Assembly (NCBI GenBank): GCA_017883205.1
Contig: JADGNZ010000019.1
Coordinates: 44,918 to 108,917 of the forward strand
DNA length: 64,000 nt
From: Thermoanaerobaculia bacterium
GTDB lineage: Bacteria; Acidobacteriota; Thermoanaerobaculia; Gp7-AA8
Direction: 5' to 3'
A program made the translations under genes and the position numbers. Below the pieces are notes generated by a model. That model was not told where the DNA came from, did no database searches, and saw only the letters and a program-made list of their open reading frames with translations. Positions within the stretch are counted from its first letter, which is position 1; the number at the start of each line of letters is the position of its first letter. Positions 47,894 through 56,344 of the stretch are shown in pieces.

Positions 47894-48361
47894 TCAACGC
47901 TGCTTCATCGCAACGGCGGCTTCGCGGACGGCTTCTTTGCGTTTCTCGGTCTCGCGCTTGTCGTAGAGCTTCTTGCCCCGAACGACAGCGATCTCGACTT
48001 TGATCCTGCCACCTTTGAAATAGAGGCGGAGAGGAACGACCGTCAGCCCTTTCTCGACGACCTGCTCCCGCGCTTTCTCGATCTCCTTCCGATGCAGGAG
48101 AAGCTTGCGCGACCGTTCCGGCTCGTGATTCTGCAGGTTTCCGTGGGTGTACGGAGAGATGTTGGCGTTGAAGAGAAACGCCTCCCCTCCTTTGAACAGG
48201 ACGTAAGCGTCTTTCAGATTCGCTTTCCCATCGCGCAGCGACTTGACCTCGGTGCCGCGGAGCGAGAGTCCAGCCTCCAACTTCTGCAGGATGAAGTAGT
48301 CGTGATACGCCTTCTTGTTCGAGGCGATGAGCTTCTCGCCAGCTTCGGACTTGGTGGCCAT
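47894..48361 (-). CDS. smpB: SsrA-binding protein SmpB
   Basis: A 155-residue protein that brings tmRNA to stalled ribosomes. Hallmarks are NKKAYHDYFILQKLEAGLSL, then GTEVKSLRDGKANLKDAYV, NISPYTHGN, RKLLLHRKEI and the basic C-terminal tail (LYDKRETEKRKE). No tmRNA gene is recognisable next to it. Confidence 0.96.
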   Translation of the reverse strand: MATKSEAGEKLIASNKKAYHDYFILQKLEAGLSLRGTEVKSLRDGKANLKDAYVLFKGGEAFLFNANISPYTHGNLQNHEPERSRKLLLHRKEIEKAREQVVEKGLTVVPLRLYFKGGRIKVEIAVVRGKKLYDKRETEKRKEAVREAAVAMKQR

Positions 48362-48374
48362 GGGGCGGCGGATT

Positions 48375-48405
48375 CTACTCGATGAATTCGATGCGGGCGG
48401 TGACG
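48375..48405 (-). pseudogene. Duplicated 3' end of a PIN-toxin gene
   Basis: On the minus strand this encodes TARIEFIE followed by a stop. It is nearly identical at DNA level to the end of the toxin gene at 49175-49200 (TARIEFLE-stop); 24 of about 26 bases match. The upstream codons (SSGVIV against SSGH) are also related. It is a remnant, separated from the intact gene by the minisatellite. Confidence 0.55.
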
Positions 48406-48519
48406 ATCACTCCCGATGAGCACTCAACCCTGATTAGAAGATCCACCCTCGGCTCGTACCGTGCGCGTGAAGCAAGCGGTCGATCCAGACAGATCACCAG
48501 GCTGTCGCGACAAACGGTC

Positions 48520-49087
48520 GTGCCGTCGTGCTTGTCCGCCGTGCCGTCGTGCTTGTCCGCCGTGCTGTCGCGTTTTTCGGGCTGAAAATCCCATTTCCCG
48601 CGGCGTGTTGTCGCGTACGTCCACCGTGTTGATGCGTTTATCCGGCGTGTTGTCGTGTTCATCCGCCGTGCCGCCGTGTTCATCCGGGCATGCCGCCGCG
48701 TTAATCCGCTCTGCCGCCGTGTTCATCCGCTCTGCCGTCGGGTTCATCTGCTCTGCCGTCGGGCTCATCCGCCCTGCCGTCGGGTTCATCCGCTCTGCCG
48801 CCGTGTTCATACGCCCCGCCGTCGTGTTCATACGCCCCGCCGTCGTGTTCGTCCGCCCTGCCCTCGCGCTCATCTGCCCTGCCGTCGCGTTCATCCCGCG
48901 CGCTAAGTGTTTATCCACCGTGCCGTCGCGTTTATCCGCGGAAAAATCGCGTTCACGCAGCGTGTTGTCGCGTCTTTTCGGCTGAAAATCGCGTTCATGC
49001 GGCGTGTTGTCGCGTTTTCCCCGCGAAAATCGTGGTCAGGCGCCGTGTTTGTCGTGTTTTTCCTGCCGAAAACGGCGTTCATCCGGC
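48520..49087. repeat. 21-bp minisatellite array (about 26 degenerate copies)
   Basis: About 570 bp of head-to-tail units of 21 bp. The first two full units (48520-48561) are identical. Units from 48605 to 48898 keep almost exact 21-bp phase and share the core TGCCGTCGTGTTCATCCGC. Units after 48900 are more diverged (core TTGTCGCGTTTTCGGC). Since 21 is a multiple of 3, several frames stay open (heptads such as MNTTAGR on the minus strand), but no start signal or conserved protein is apparent. The array fills the region between smpB and the second toxin gene. Confidence 0.88.
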
Positions 49088-49174
49088 AAAAGACAGAGTT
49101 ATCGATGCTTTGGACTAGTTTGCCGTGACGCGTGCGCGTGGCGCTCGCAGAGATTCTCGAGGTGCCCGGCCGAC

Positions 49175-49564
49175 CTACTCGAGGAATTCGATGCGGGCGG
49201 TGTGACCGGAGGAGCGCGCGAGGCGGCGATCGCGCGTGATCAGCGGGACGTCCAGCAGTTCGGCCAGCGCGACGTACGCAGCGTCAGCAGCCGTTACATT
49301 TGCTCTCAGCGACCAAATACGCTCGCGCAAGAGTGTGTGCGAATAACGTTCGATCTGAAAGTCGGCAAAATCTTCAAGGGCTTCAGCCAGCCGCTCGTCG
49401 GTGAGGAGCCGCCGAAACCACGAATGTCGTAACGAGCTGAGAACTTCGATATCGACGACGTGTGGCGCAACCAGATCGCGGATGTTGAGGACGTAATCGA
49501 GGAGATGATCGGAGTCGGGCGCAATCAGAGCGTCGACAACCAGTGATGCATCAATGACGATCAC
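49175..49564 (-). CDS. PIN-domain toxin (VapC/FitB-like)
   Basis: A 129-residue PIN protein from a GTG start at 49564, giving VIVIDASLVVDAL (Asp5). Other acidic residues are in DIEVLSSLRHSW (Glu), NVTAADAAYVALAELL (Asp) and PLITRDRRLA (Asp). The start lies inside the end of the antitoxin gene (14-bp overlap). Its last codons are duplicated beyond the minisatellite. Confidence 0.88.
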   Translation of the reverse strand: MIVIDASLVVDALIAPDSDHLLDYVLNIRDLVAPHVVDIEVLSSLRHSWFRRLLTDERLAEALEDFADFQIERYSHTLLRERIWSLRANVTAADAAYVALAELLDVPLITRDRRLARSSGHTARIEFLE

Positions 49565-49817
49565 CAGACAACTCCCGATCGTTCTCCTCTCGTGCGGCGT
49601 GAACCAGGTCAGCGCCTGACATGCCAATGTCGATACGCGACCGCGACTTGAGGCGACGCAACAGCTCCGCCCGCGAAACGTGCGAGACAGACTCTTCCGC
49701 TTCCCGCAGTAGCAGCTCCTGCACGCTCAGCCCGGCCTCCGCCGCCCGTCGCTTGAGCTCCTCGTGGCGTTCGCTGGCTGTCTCAGGGGTCACGGTGGTC
49801 ATGACATGAAGATGCAT
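49551..49817 (-). CDS. FitA-like antitoxin
   Basis: An 88-residue protein starting MHLHVMTTVTPETASERHE (ATG 49817; ATG 49802 is possible). HEELKRRAAEAGLSVQELLL fits a ribbon-helix-helix antitoxin of the FitA type. The C-terminus (IDIGMSGADLVHAAREEND) probably wraps the toxin. It overlaps the PIN toxin gene. Confidence 0.8.
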   Translation of the reverse strand: MHLHVMTTVTPETASERHEELKRRAAEAGLSVQELLLREAEESVSHVSRAELLRRLKSRSRIDIGMSGADLVHAAREENDRELSGDRH

Positions 49818-49891
49818 CGCGACAGCCTCACCTGTCAACCCCGTCAACTTACCCTGTTACAATCCGCGCGCTTTTCCGGGGAGCGTAAGCA

Positions 49892-50950
49892 ATGACGAAA
49901 AAGAACATCGTCCACGTCGTGGGAACGGGCACGATCGGCGAGCCGCTGATCGGATTGTTCACGGATTTCAAGGAAAAGTGGGGCATCGACGAGGTCACGT
50001 TCCACAAGCGCACGCCGAAGGCCGATGACCGGGCCATGGTCGAGCACCTCATCAACCACGGCGGACGGCTTGTCGTCGACGAGGATGCCCGCGACGAGTT
50101 CACCCGCCTCGGGCACCGCGTTTCCTTCACCACAGAGCAGGCCCTCGAGCGCGCCACCGTCATCGTCGACTGCACGCCCGCGGGCAACGACAACAAAGCG
50201 AAGCACTACGACCGCTGCACCGGTCCGAAAGGCTTTCTGGCCCAAGGCTCGGAGTTCGGCTTCGGCAAGCCGTACGCGCGCGGCATCAACGAGGAAGTGC
50301 AATCGCCGGACGAGCGCTTCGTGCAGATCGTTTCGTGCAACACGCACAACATCTCCGTGCTGCTCAAAACGATCGCCATCCGCGACGGAAAGATCAACCT
50401 GGCAGCCGGCCGATTCGTCTGCATGCGCCGCGCGAATGATGTCTCGGACAACAAGGGATTCGTGGCCGCCCCCGAAGCAGGAAAGCACGACGATCCCGAG
50501 TTCGGTACGCATCACGCCCGCGACGCCTACCACCTCTTCCAGACAGTCGGCGAGAAGCTCAATCTCTTCTCATCGGCCATCAAGATCAACACCCAGTACA
50601 TGCACACCCTCTGGTTCGATCTCGACCTCCGGCACGATACGACGCTCGAAGAGGTCAAGTCGCTGCTGCGCTCGAATCCGCGCGTGGCCTGCACCAACAA
50701 GCGCTCCGTCAATCAGATCTTCTCCTTCGGACGCGATCACGGCTACTTCGGCCGCATCCTCAACCAGACGGTCATGCCGATGTCGACGGTGACCGTGCCA
50801 AATCCGCGCAAGGTCGTCGGGTTCTGCTACACGCCACAGGACGGCAACTCGCTTCTCTCATCGATCGCGGCCACGCTTCGATTCCTCGACGCCTCTAAGC
50901 TCGAAGCGAATCTCGACGTCCTGCGCCCGTACATCTTCAGGGAAATCTGA
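49892..50950 (+). CDS. Archaeal-type (type II) glyceraldehyde-3-phosphate dehydrogenase-like protein
   Basis: A 352-residue NAD(P)-binding dehydrogenase. The nucleotide-binding strand is IVHVVGTGTIGEPLIGLF. TVIVDCTPAGNDNKAKHYD resembles the DCTPxGxxxKN motif of archaeal GAPDH. The putative catalytic cysteine is in VSCNTHNISVLLKTI, where archaeal enzymes have SCNTTG. The rest differs from both bacterial type I and textbook archaeal GAPDH, so the exact aldehyde substrate is uncertain. It stands next to accD, without other glycolytic genes. Confidence 0.7.
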   Translation: MTKKNIVHVVGTGTIGEPLIGLFTDFKEKWGIDEVTFHKRTPKADDRAMVEHLINHGGRLVVDEDARDEFTRLGHRVSFTTEQALERATVIVDCTPAGNDNKAKHYDRCTGPKGFLAQGSEFGFGKPYARGINEEVQSPDERFVQIVSCNTHNISVLLKTIAIRDGKINLAAGRFVCMRRANDVSDNKGFVAAPEAGKHDDPEFGTHHARDAYHLFQTVGEKLNLFSSAIKINTQYMHTLWFDLDLRHDTTLEEVKSLLRSNPRVACTNKRSVNQIFSFGRDHGYFGRILNQTVMPMSTVTVPNPRKVVGFCYTPQDGNSLLSSIAATLRFLDASKLEANLDVLRPYIFREI

Positions 50951-51070
50951 TCCGGCCTGACTGGATCCTCTCCTCCGCGCCGCGCGTGTTGCTGACGCCG
51001 CTGACAGCGCTGCTGATCGCCTCCGCCGCAGCGTGGCGTTCAAACGGCGACTTGAGCTACAGTCCCGGAA

Positions 51071-51931
51071 ATGGCGTGGTTTCGTAAAGAGAAAAAGCCG
51101 AAGGAAGCGGTCGAGAAAGTCGCGATCCCGGAGGGACTCTGGGTCAAGTGCGACGACTGCAAAGAGATCGTCTACCGCAAGGAAGTGGAGCAGAACTTCA
51201 ACGTCTGTCCGAAGTGCAATTACCACTTCCGGCTCACCGCCCGCGAGCGTTTCGAGATCCTGTTCGACGACGGCAAGTACAAAGAATTCGCCGGCGACAT
51301 CCGATCGGGTGACCCGCTCGAGTTTCGTGACACGAAGCGCTACCGCGACCGCCTGAAGGTGTACGAGTTGCGCGTCGGAAAAGGAGACGCTGTTCTCTGC
51401 GCCGAGGGAAAGCTCGACGGGATCAGCGTGGTCGTCTGCGCGATGGAGTACGCCTTCATGGGCGGATCGATGGGATCGGTCGTGGGTGAGAAAATCACGA
51501 TCGCCGCCGAGCGTGCGCTGGAGAAGAAGGAGCCGCTGCTGATCGTCTCCACGTCGGGCGGAGCGCGGATGCAGGAGGGAATCCTCTCGCTGATGCAGAT
51601 GGCGAAGATCTCGGCTGCCCTGGCCCGGCTGGCCGAGGCACGCCTGCCCTACGTTTCGATTCTGACCGATCCGACGACGGGCGGCGTTACGGCGTCGTAC
51701 GCGATGCTGGGCGATCTCAACATCGCCGAGCCGAAGGCACTGATCGGATTCGCAGGTCCGCGCGTGATCGAGCAAACCATCCGGCAGACGCTTCCCGAGG
51801 GATTTCAGCGGGCGGAGTTTCTCGTCGAGCACGGAATGGTCGACCTGATCACCCCGCGCTCGGAGATGAAGCCGGCGCTGGCGCGGTTCCTACGCATGTT
51901 CACCGGCAAGAAGCGCGAAGCGGCGTCCTGA
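51071..51931 (+). CDS. accD: Acetyl-CoA carboxylase carboxyltransferase subunit beta
   Basis: A 286-residue protein that works with AccA to carboxylate acetyl-CoA to malonyl-CoA. The zinc ribbon is seen in WVKCDDCKEIVYRKEV and NVCPKCNYHFRL. The carboxyltransferase core has EYAFMGGSMGSVVGEK, then STSGGARMQEGILSLMQMAK and TDPTTGGVTASYAMLGD. It is followed by folC after 22 bp, a widespread accD-folC pair. Confidence 0.96.
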   Translation: MAWFRKEKKPKEAVEKVAIPEGLWVKCDDCKEIVYRKEVEQNFNVCPKCNYHFRLTARERFEILFDDGKYKEFAGDIRSGDPLEFRDTKRYRDRLKVYELRVGKGDAVLCAEGKLDGISVVVCAMEYAFMGGSMGSVVGEKITIAAERALEKKEPLLIVSTSGGARMQEGILSLMQMAKISAALARLAEARLPYVSILTDPTTGGVTASYAMLGDLNIAEPKALIGFAGPRVIEQTIRQTLPEGFQRAEFLVEHGMVDLITPRSEMKPALARFLRMFTGKKREAAS

Positions 51932-51953
51932 TCCGCGCGCCTCAGAGGATCTC

Positions 51954-53156
51954 GTGACGACGCCAGCCCTCACCTGGCTCGACTCTCTTCAGGCGTCGGG
52001 CATTCGGCCAGGCCTGAGCCGCATGCGCACGTTCCTTCGCGCACTCCGCCATCCGGAACGCGGGTACCCTTCGATCATCGTCGCCGGAACGAACGGCAAA
52101 GGATCCACCTCGGCGACACTGGCGTCGATCCTCAACACGTCCGGCTATCGCACGGGCCTTTACACGTCGCCGCACCTCGTGAGGCTTCACGAGCGTTGGA
52201 CGATCGGGGGAGAGGAGGTCGATGACGAGTCGCTGGTGAGAGCGATCGAAACGTTGCGATCAGCCGCCGGCGATGTGGGTATCACCCCGACGTACTTCGA
52301 AGCGTTGACGCTCCTCGCGTTCATCGCTTTTGCCGACGCCAAATGCGAGATCGCCGTCCTCGAGGTCGGTATGGGAGGGCGGCTCGACGCCACGAATGTC
52401 GTCCGTCCCATCGCCGCACTGATCACCCCGGTCGGCCTCGATCACACCGAATTCCTCGGCAACACGATTCGCAAGATCGCGGCGGAGAAAGCCGGGGTCA
52501 TTCACCGCGGTGCGATCGTGCTCACGTCGAACGACGATCCGGTCGTTCTCGAGGTCATCCGCAAGCGCGCGGCAAAGTTCGCCAGTCCGTTTCATCACGT
52601 GACGGAGTCGCATGCAACACCGCTCGCGGGTGCATTTCAGGAGCGCAACGCAGCGCTGGCGGTTCGCGCCGCCGACGAGTTGCGGCCGGTTCTCCCGAAG
52701 ATCACGGCTGCCTCAATCGAGCGCGGCGTCGCTGCAACGCGCTGGCGCGGGCGGCTCGAGAAATTCGAGCGCGGCGGCAAAGGGATCTGGATCGATGGCG
52801 GACACAACGCCCACGCCATCCGCGCGGTCCTGCCATTCATCGCGAAACGGATTCCTCCTCCCCGTCTTCTCGTCTTCGGCATCATGAGCGACAAAGATGT
52901 TGCCGATGTGACGGCACTTCTTTTTCCGCTCTTTGAGTCCATCATCGCAACGGAGCCGTACCCGCCGCGTTCTGTGCCGGCTGACGATCTAATTGCTCGG
53001 GCGCAGCGCATGTCGATCGATGCGACTGCTGAGCCGAAGCCTTCGCGGGCAATCGCGCATGCGCTCGCGTCAGGCTACCGCTCGATCGTCATCGCCGGCT
53101 CGCTCTACCTCGCCGGAACGGCGATCGACTTTTTCGACGCGCAGGGCGACGAGTAA
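51954..53156 (+). CDS. folC: Folylpolyglutamate/dihydrofolate synthase
   Basis: A 400-residue Mur-ligase-family enzyme that adds glutamate to folates. The start is GTG at 51954. The P-loop is VAGTNGKGSTSATLASIL; further motifs are YTSPHLVRLHERWTIGG, LEVGMGGRLDATNVV, LDHTEFLGNTIRKIAAEKAGVI and WIDGGHNAHAI. Its last 87 bp overlap the convergent membrane-protein gene. Confidence 0.94.
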   Translation: MTTPALTWLDSLQASGIRPGLSRMRTFLRALRHPERGYPSIIVAGTNGKGSTSATLASILNTSGYRTGLYTSPHLVRLHERWTIGGEEVDDESLVRAIETLRSAAGDVGITPTYFEALTLLAFIAFADAKCEIAVLEVGMGGRLDATNVVRPIAALITPVGLDHTEFLGNTIRKIAAEKAGVIHRGAIVLTSNDDPVVLEVIRKRAAKFASPFHHVTESHATPLAGAFQERNAALAVRAADELRPVLPKITAASIERGVAATRWRGRLEKFERGGKGIWIDGGHNAHAIRAVLPFIAKRIPPPRLLVFGIMSDKDVADVTALLFPLFESIIATEPYPPRSVPADDLIARAQRMSIDATAEPKPSRAIAHALASGYRSIVIAGSLYLAGTAIDFFDAQGDE

Positions 53157-54890
53157 CGCGGCGAGCAGAAGTGACGAGAGAACCCAGGCCACCACGACGA
53201 GCGTGTGATGCCGGCCAAAGCGCAGAGTCACTGTGCCGCTTCCGGGAACGATGACGCCGAAGCGGTCGAGGTTGACCGGAAGGGTATCGAGCTCGCGGCC
53301 GTCCAGGCGAGCGCTCCAGGCCCGGAAGTACGACTGATCGACAACCAGCAGCGACGGGCCGCTGGACGCGACATCGATCATGGTTTGCTGCCCGTCGCGC
53401 TGAACGCGCGTCACGCGCGCGCCGGGCGCGGACGCGAACGCGTGCGGCGCGACGGCAGGCGCTCCACTCTCGATAAGGTTCACGGCGTCGGGAATCGACG
53501 GCGCGGCAATAGCTTCGGGGACGATCGACGACGGTGCAATCGCAATTTGCAGCCAGGCAGGATTGTGCGTGGCCGCGAAGCGCTCGGCGGCGATGCGGCT
53601 GAGTAGAGAGTGCATCCCATCGCCGGAGCGGTTGAGAACATATTCGAGTCCCGCGGTGGCTCCGAACAGCGGTTCCAGCCGGCGGGCGCGTTCGCGGTAA
53701 CTGTCGCGATCGATCGCCTGGCCGCCCGCTGCCGGCGGCACGAACACGCGACGCGCCGGCTGCGAGACGGTTCGATACGGCGAGAACCAATCGATCGGGA
53801 TCATCCAGACCATCCAGCACAACAGCGGCACGAACGTCACGATCGTCCAGATCCGCGGCGTCGCCGATTGCCTGAAGTATTCGGCAGCGAGAACGACCAG
53901 GGCGGCGCAGAGAACGAGAGCGAACTTCTCCGGAAATCGGCCGGCGCGGAGCACATCGATCGACTCGACCGCCCACCGCACGGCCGGATTGAACGAGCCG
54001 AGGGAGAAGAAAAGCATCAACGCTGCGATGAGCGTGTAGCGCGAGCGCCGGAAGAGCGCCGGAATCACGATCAACCCGATCACCAGCGACGGGAAGAGAT
54101 GCGGCGTATCGATCGACACGAACGGACCGGCGATCAGCTCGAGCAACCTCCGCGGATCGAACGAGGCGCTGAGCACGGTGTGCGCTGAGTACGGATGCGC
54201 GCGCTCGACTTCGGGTGCAATCTCGGCATACGCGATCAGTTGCGGTGCGGCGACAACGATAGCGATGCCGGCCGCGAGAAGAAGCGTTGTCACGCGGAGC
54301 CGCGGAGCAGCGGAGGGTGCTCCTTCCGCGTCTCCGCGTCTCCGCGTGAGAAGAACCGTTACCGCAATCGCCGTGGCCATGATCGTGACCGGCTCCCCTG
54401 CCAGCGCCAGCAGCCCAAATGCGAGCCCGAGCTTCACCGCGCTCCGGCGCTCGGCCGCGAGAAATGCGAACGGCACGAGCGCAATCGCTGTAATGAGGTT
54501 GTAGAACGAAAGCGCGGAGATCGCGACGCCGGACAGCACCCACAGCGTCGCTCCGAAGTTCGAGCGCGTCAGGCTCTTCATCGCGATCCAGCCGAGGGCG
54601 AGGTGAAGCAGGAAGTGAAGATTGAACGCGACGTGCGCGGGCAGCAAGAGATAGAGGAAGTTGTCGGGATAAAACGTGAGCGTGTTCGGGTTGCCGGCCA
54701 GTGGCTGCCCGCCGCCATCGGCGAAGTTCCACCACGGAATCTCACCGGCCCGAAACGCAGCCGCCGACAGCACCTTGATCGGATAGTGCGTCGCAAAATT
54801 GTCCCGAAAAAAGAAGAAGCCGAGCGAGGCGAGCAGCACGCCGAGAATAGCGAGCAGAAGCAGAAAAAGGAGCCGAGGGCGCACAGTCAT
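53070..54890 (-). CDS. Polytopic membrane protein (YfhO/GT-C-like)
   Basis: A 606-residue protein with about 11 transmembrane segments and a C-terminal extracytoplasmic domain (about 400-575) plus a last helix. The region FRDNFATHYPIKVLSAAAFRAGEIPWWNFADGGGQPLAGNP resembles the N-terminal loop of YfhO-type lipid-linked glycosyltransferases. A related sequence is found in the gene at 59468-61999. It is probably involved in envelope glycan or lipoteichoic-like modification. A CGCGGAG-word inverted repeat (54291-54348) is translated within a loop between two helices. Confidence 0.75.
   Translation of the reverse strand: MTVRPRLLFLLLLAILGVLLASLGFFFFRDNFATHYPIKVLSAAAFRAGEIPWWNFADGGGQPLAGNPNTLTFYPDNFLYLLLPAHVAFNLHFLLHLALGWIAMKSLTRSNFGATLWVLSGVAISALSFYNLITAIALVPFAFLAAERRSAVKLGLAFGLLALAGEPVTIMATAIAVTVLLTRRRGDAEGAPSAAPRLRVTTLLLAAGIAIVVAAPQLIAYAEIAPEVERAHPYSAHTVLSASFDPRRLLELIAGPFVSIDTPHLFPSLVIGLIVIPALFRRSRYTLIAALMLFFSLGSFNPAVRWAVESIDVLRAGRFPEKFALVLCAALVVLAAEYFRQSATPRIWTIVTFVPLLCWMVWMIPIDWFSPYRTVSQPARRVFVPPAAGGQAIDRDSYRERARRLEPLFGATAGLEYVLNRSGDGMHSLLSRIAAERFAATHNPAWLQIAIAPSSIVPEAIAAPSIPDAVNLIESGAPAVAPHAFASAPGARVTRVQRDGQQTMIDVASSGPSLLVVDQSYFRAWSARLDGRELDTLPVNLDRFGVIVPGSGTVTLRFGRHHTLVVVAWVLSSLLLAALLVALRVEKVDRRSGEVERAGDDDRAVA
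54291..54348. repeat. Intragenic CGCGGAG/CTCCGCG inverted repeat
   Basis: Arms 54291-54315 and 54324-54348 pair in 21 of 25 positions (CACGCGGAGCCGCGGAGC against its near complement). The element lies within the coding sequence 53070-54890 and encodes the loop LLTRRRGDAEGAPSAAPRL between two transmembrane helices. Confidence 0.7.
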
Positions 54891-54939
54891 CGCGCGCTGA
54901 TTATCGAGTAAGATCGCCCGCCGACGCTCCTCGAAGGGG

Positions 54940-56226
54940 ATGACGATGACTACGATCGAAGAACAGCGCGCCGCTACCGGCCACGATTTCCTGCAGCGGA
55001 CGCTCGGTGATGTCGACCCTCAGATCGCTGCGGCGATCGCTCTGGAGACCGCGCGCCAGAACGACACGCTGGAGCTGATCGCCTCCGAAAACCACGTTTC
55101 GCGCGCCGTGCTCACGGCGATGGGCTCGGTCTTCACGAATAAGTACGCCGAGGGCTATCCGGGCAAGAGGTACTACGGCGGATGTGGTCCGACGGACATC
55201 GTCGAGACCATCGCCATCGAGCGGGCCAAGCAGCTTTTCGGCGCCGAGCACGCCAATGTTCAGCCCCATTCCGGTTCTCAGGCCAACATGGCGGTTTACT
55301 TCACCGTCCTCAAGCCGGGCGACACGATCATGGGGATGGACCTTGCGCACGGCGGCCATCTCACGCACGGGCATCCCCTTTCGTACTCCGGCCGCGACTT
55401 CAACGTCGTCGCGTATCACGTGCGGCGGGAAGACGAGCTGATTGACTACGACGAGATGGAGCGTCTCGCACTCGAGCACAAACCGCGGCTGGTCATCTGC
55501 GGGGCCTCGGCATACTCGCGCATCATCGATTTCAAGCGCATCCGCGAGATCTGCGACAGGAGCGGATCGCTGATGATGACCGACATCGCGCACATTGCAG
55601 GACTCATCGCCGCCGGTCTGCACCCTTCCCCCGTTCCCTACGCCGACTTCGTCACGACGACGACGCACAAGACGCTGCGCGGCCCTCGGGCGGGACTCGT
55701 CCTCTGCAAAGCCGCGTTCGCGAAGGATCTCGATCGCTCGGTCTTTCCGGGCATTCAGGGCGGCCCGCTCGTCCACATCATCGCGGCCAAAGCGGTGGCC
55801 TTCGAGGAAGCGCTGCAGCCGGAGTTCAAGGAGTATCAGGCGCAGATCATCCGCAACGCACGGGCGCTGGCCCAGGCCGTGGCCAGCACCGGATTCCGCA
55901 TCGTCAGCGGCGGCACCGACAATCACCTTTTCATGGCCGACGTGTTTTCCAAAGGGATCACCGGCAAGGACGGCCAGAACTTTCTGGAGGCGGCGAACAT
56001 CACGGTCAACAAGAACACGATTCCTTTTGACACGCAGAAGCCGATGGTGGCGTCCGGAATCCGCATCGGGACGCCGGCAGTGACTACACGCGGTTTGCGC
56101 GAACCGGAAATGAAGCGCATCGCCGAGTTGATCGCGCGCGTCCTCGATTCCAAAGGCGACGCCGCCGTGATCGTCGAGGTCAAGAAAGGCGTGAAGGAGT
56201 TGTGCGACCGGTTTCCGATTTATTAG
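54940..56226 (+). CDS. glyA: Serine hydroxymethyltransferase
   Basis: A 428-residue PLP enzyme that interconverts serine and glycine with tetrahydrofolate. Motifs are [21 protein letters not shown], then [30 protein letters not shown] and the PLP lysine in [14 protein letters not shown]. Other segments are [14 protein letters not shown] and [11 protein letters not shown]. The active-site residues are complete. Confidence 0.97.
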   Translation: MTMTTIEEQRAATGHDFLQRTLGDVDPQIAAAIALETARQNDTLELIASENHVSRAVLTAMGSVFTNKYAEGYPGKRYYGGCGPTDIVETIAIERAKQLFGAEHANVQPHSGSQANMAVYFTVLKPGDTIMGMDLAHGGHLTHGHPLSYSGRDFNVVAYHVRREDELIDYDEMERLALEHKPRLVICGASAYSRIIDFKRIREICDRSGSLMMTDIAHIAGLIAAGLHPSPVPYADFVTTTTHKTLRGPRAGLVLCKAAFAKDLDRSVFPGIQGGPLVHIIAAKAVAFEEALQPEFKEYQAQIIRNARALAQAVASTGFRIVSGGTDNHLFMADVFSKGITGKDGQNFLEAANITVNKNTIPFDTQKPMVASGIRIGTPAVTTRGLREPEMKRIAELIARVLDSKGDAAVIVEVKKGVKELCDRFPIY

Positions 56227-56230
56227 CGAT

Positions 56231-56331
56231 GGGGAGTGGGGTGTTGGGAGTGGGGTGTGGGAGAAAACGCGAGCGCGCATTGATCGGTTTCGCTTCTGCT
56301 CCCACCCCCCACCCCCAACACCCCACTCCCC
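56231..56331. repeat. Long inverted repeat of GGGGTGTTGGGAGT words
   Basis: Two 33-nt arms (56231-56263 and 56299-56331) are complementary in 31 positions, with a 35-nt loop. The element lies 5 bp after glyA and ends 13 bp before the TTG start of the next gene. The G-rich arm could also form other structures. Confidence 0.85.
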
Positions 56332-56344
56332 ACAGGCACGAACA

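Noticed and set aside
48424..48918. 164-codon minus-strand frame over the minisatellite as a real repeat protein
   Set aside because: Several frames on both strands are equally open because the unit is 21 bp; there is no ribosome-binding site or non-repeat domain to support one of them.
48520..49087. CRISPR array
   Set aside because: Units are 21 bp, directly adjacent and degenerate throughout; there are no unique spacers and no cas genes.
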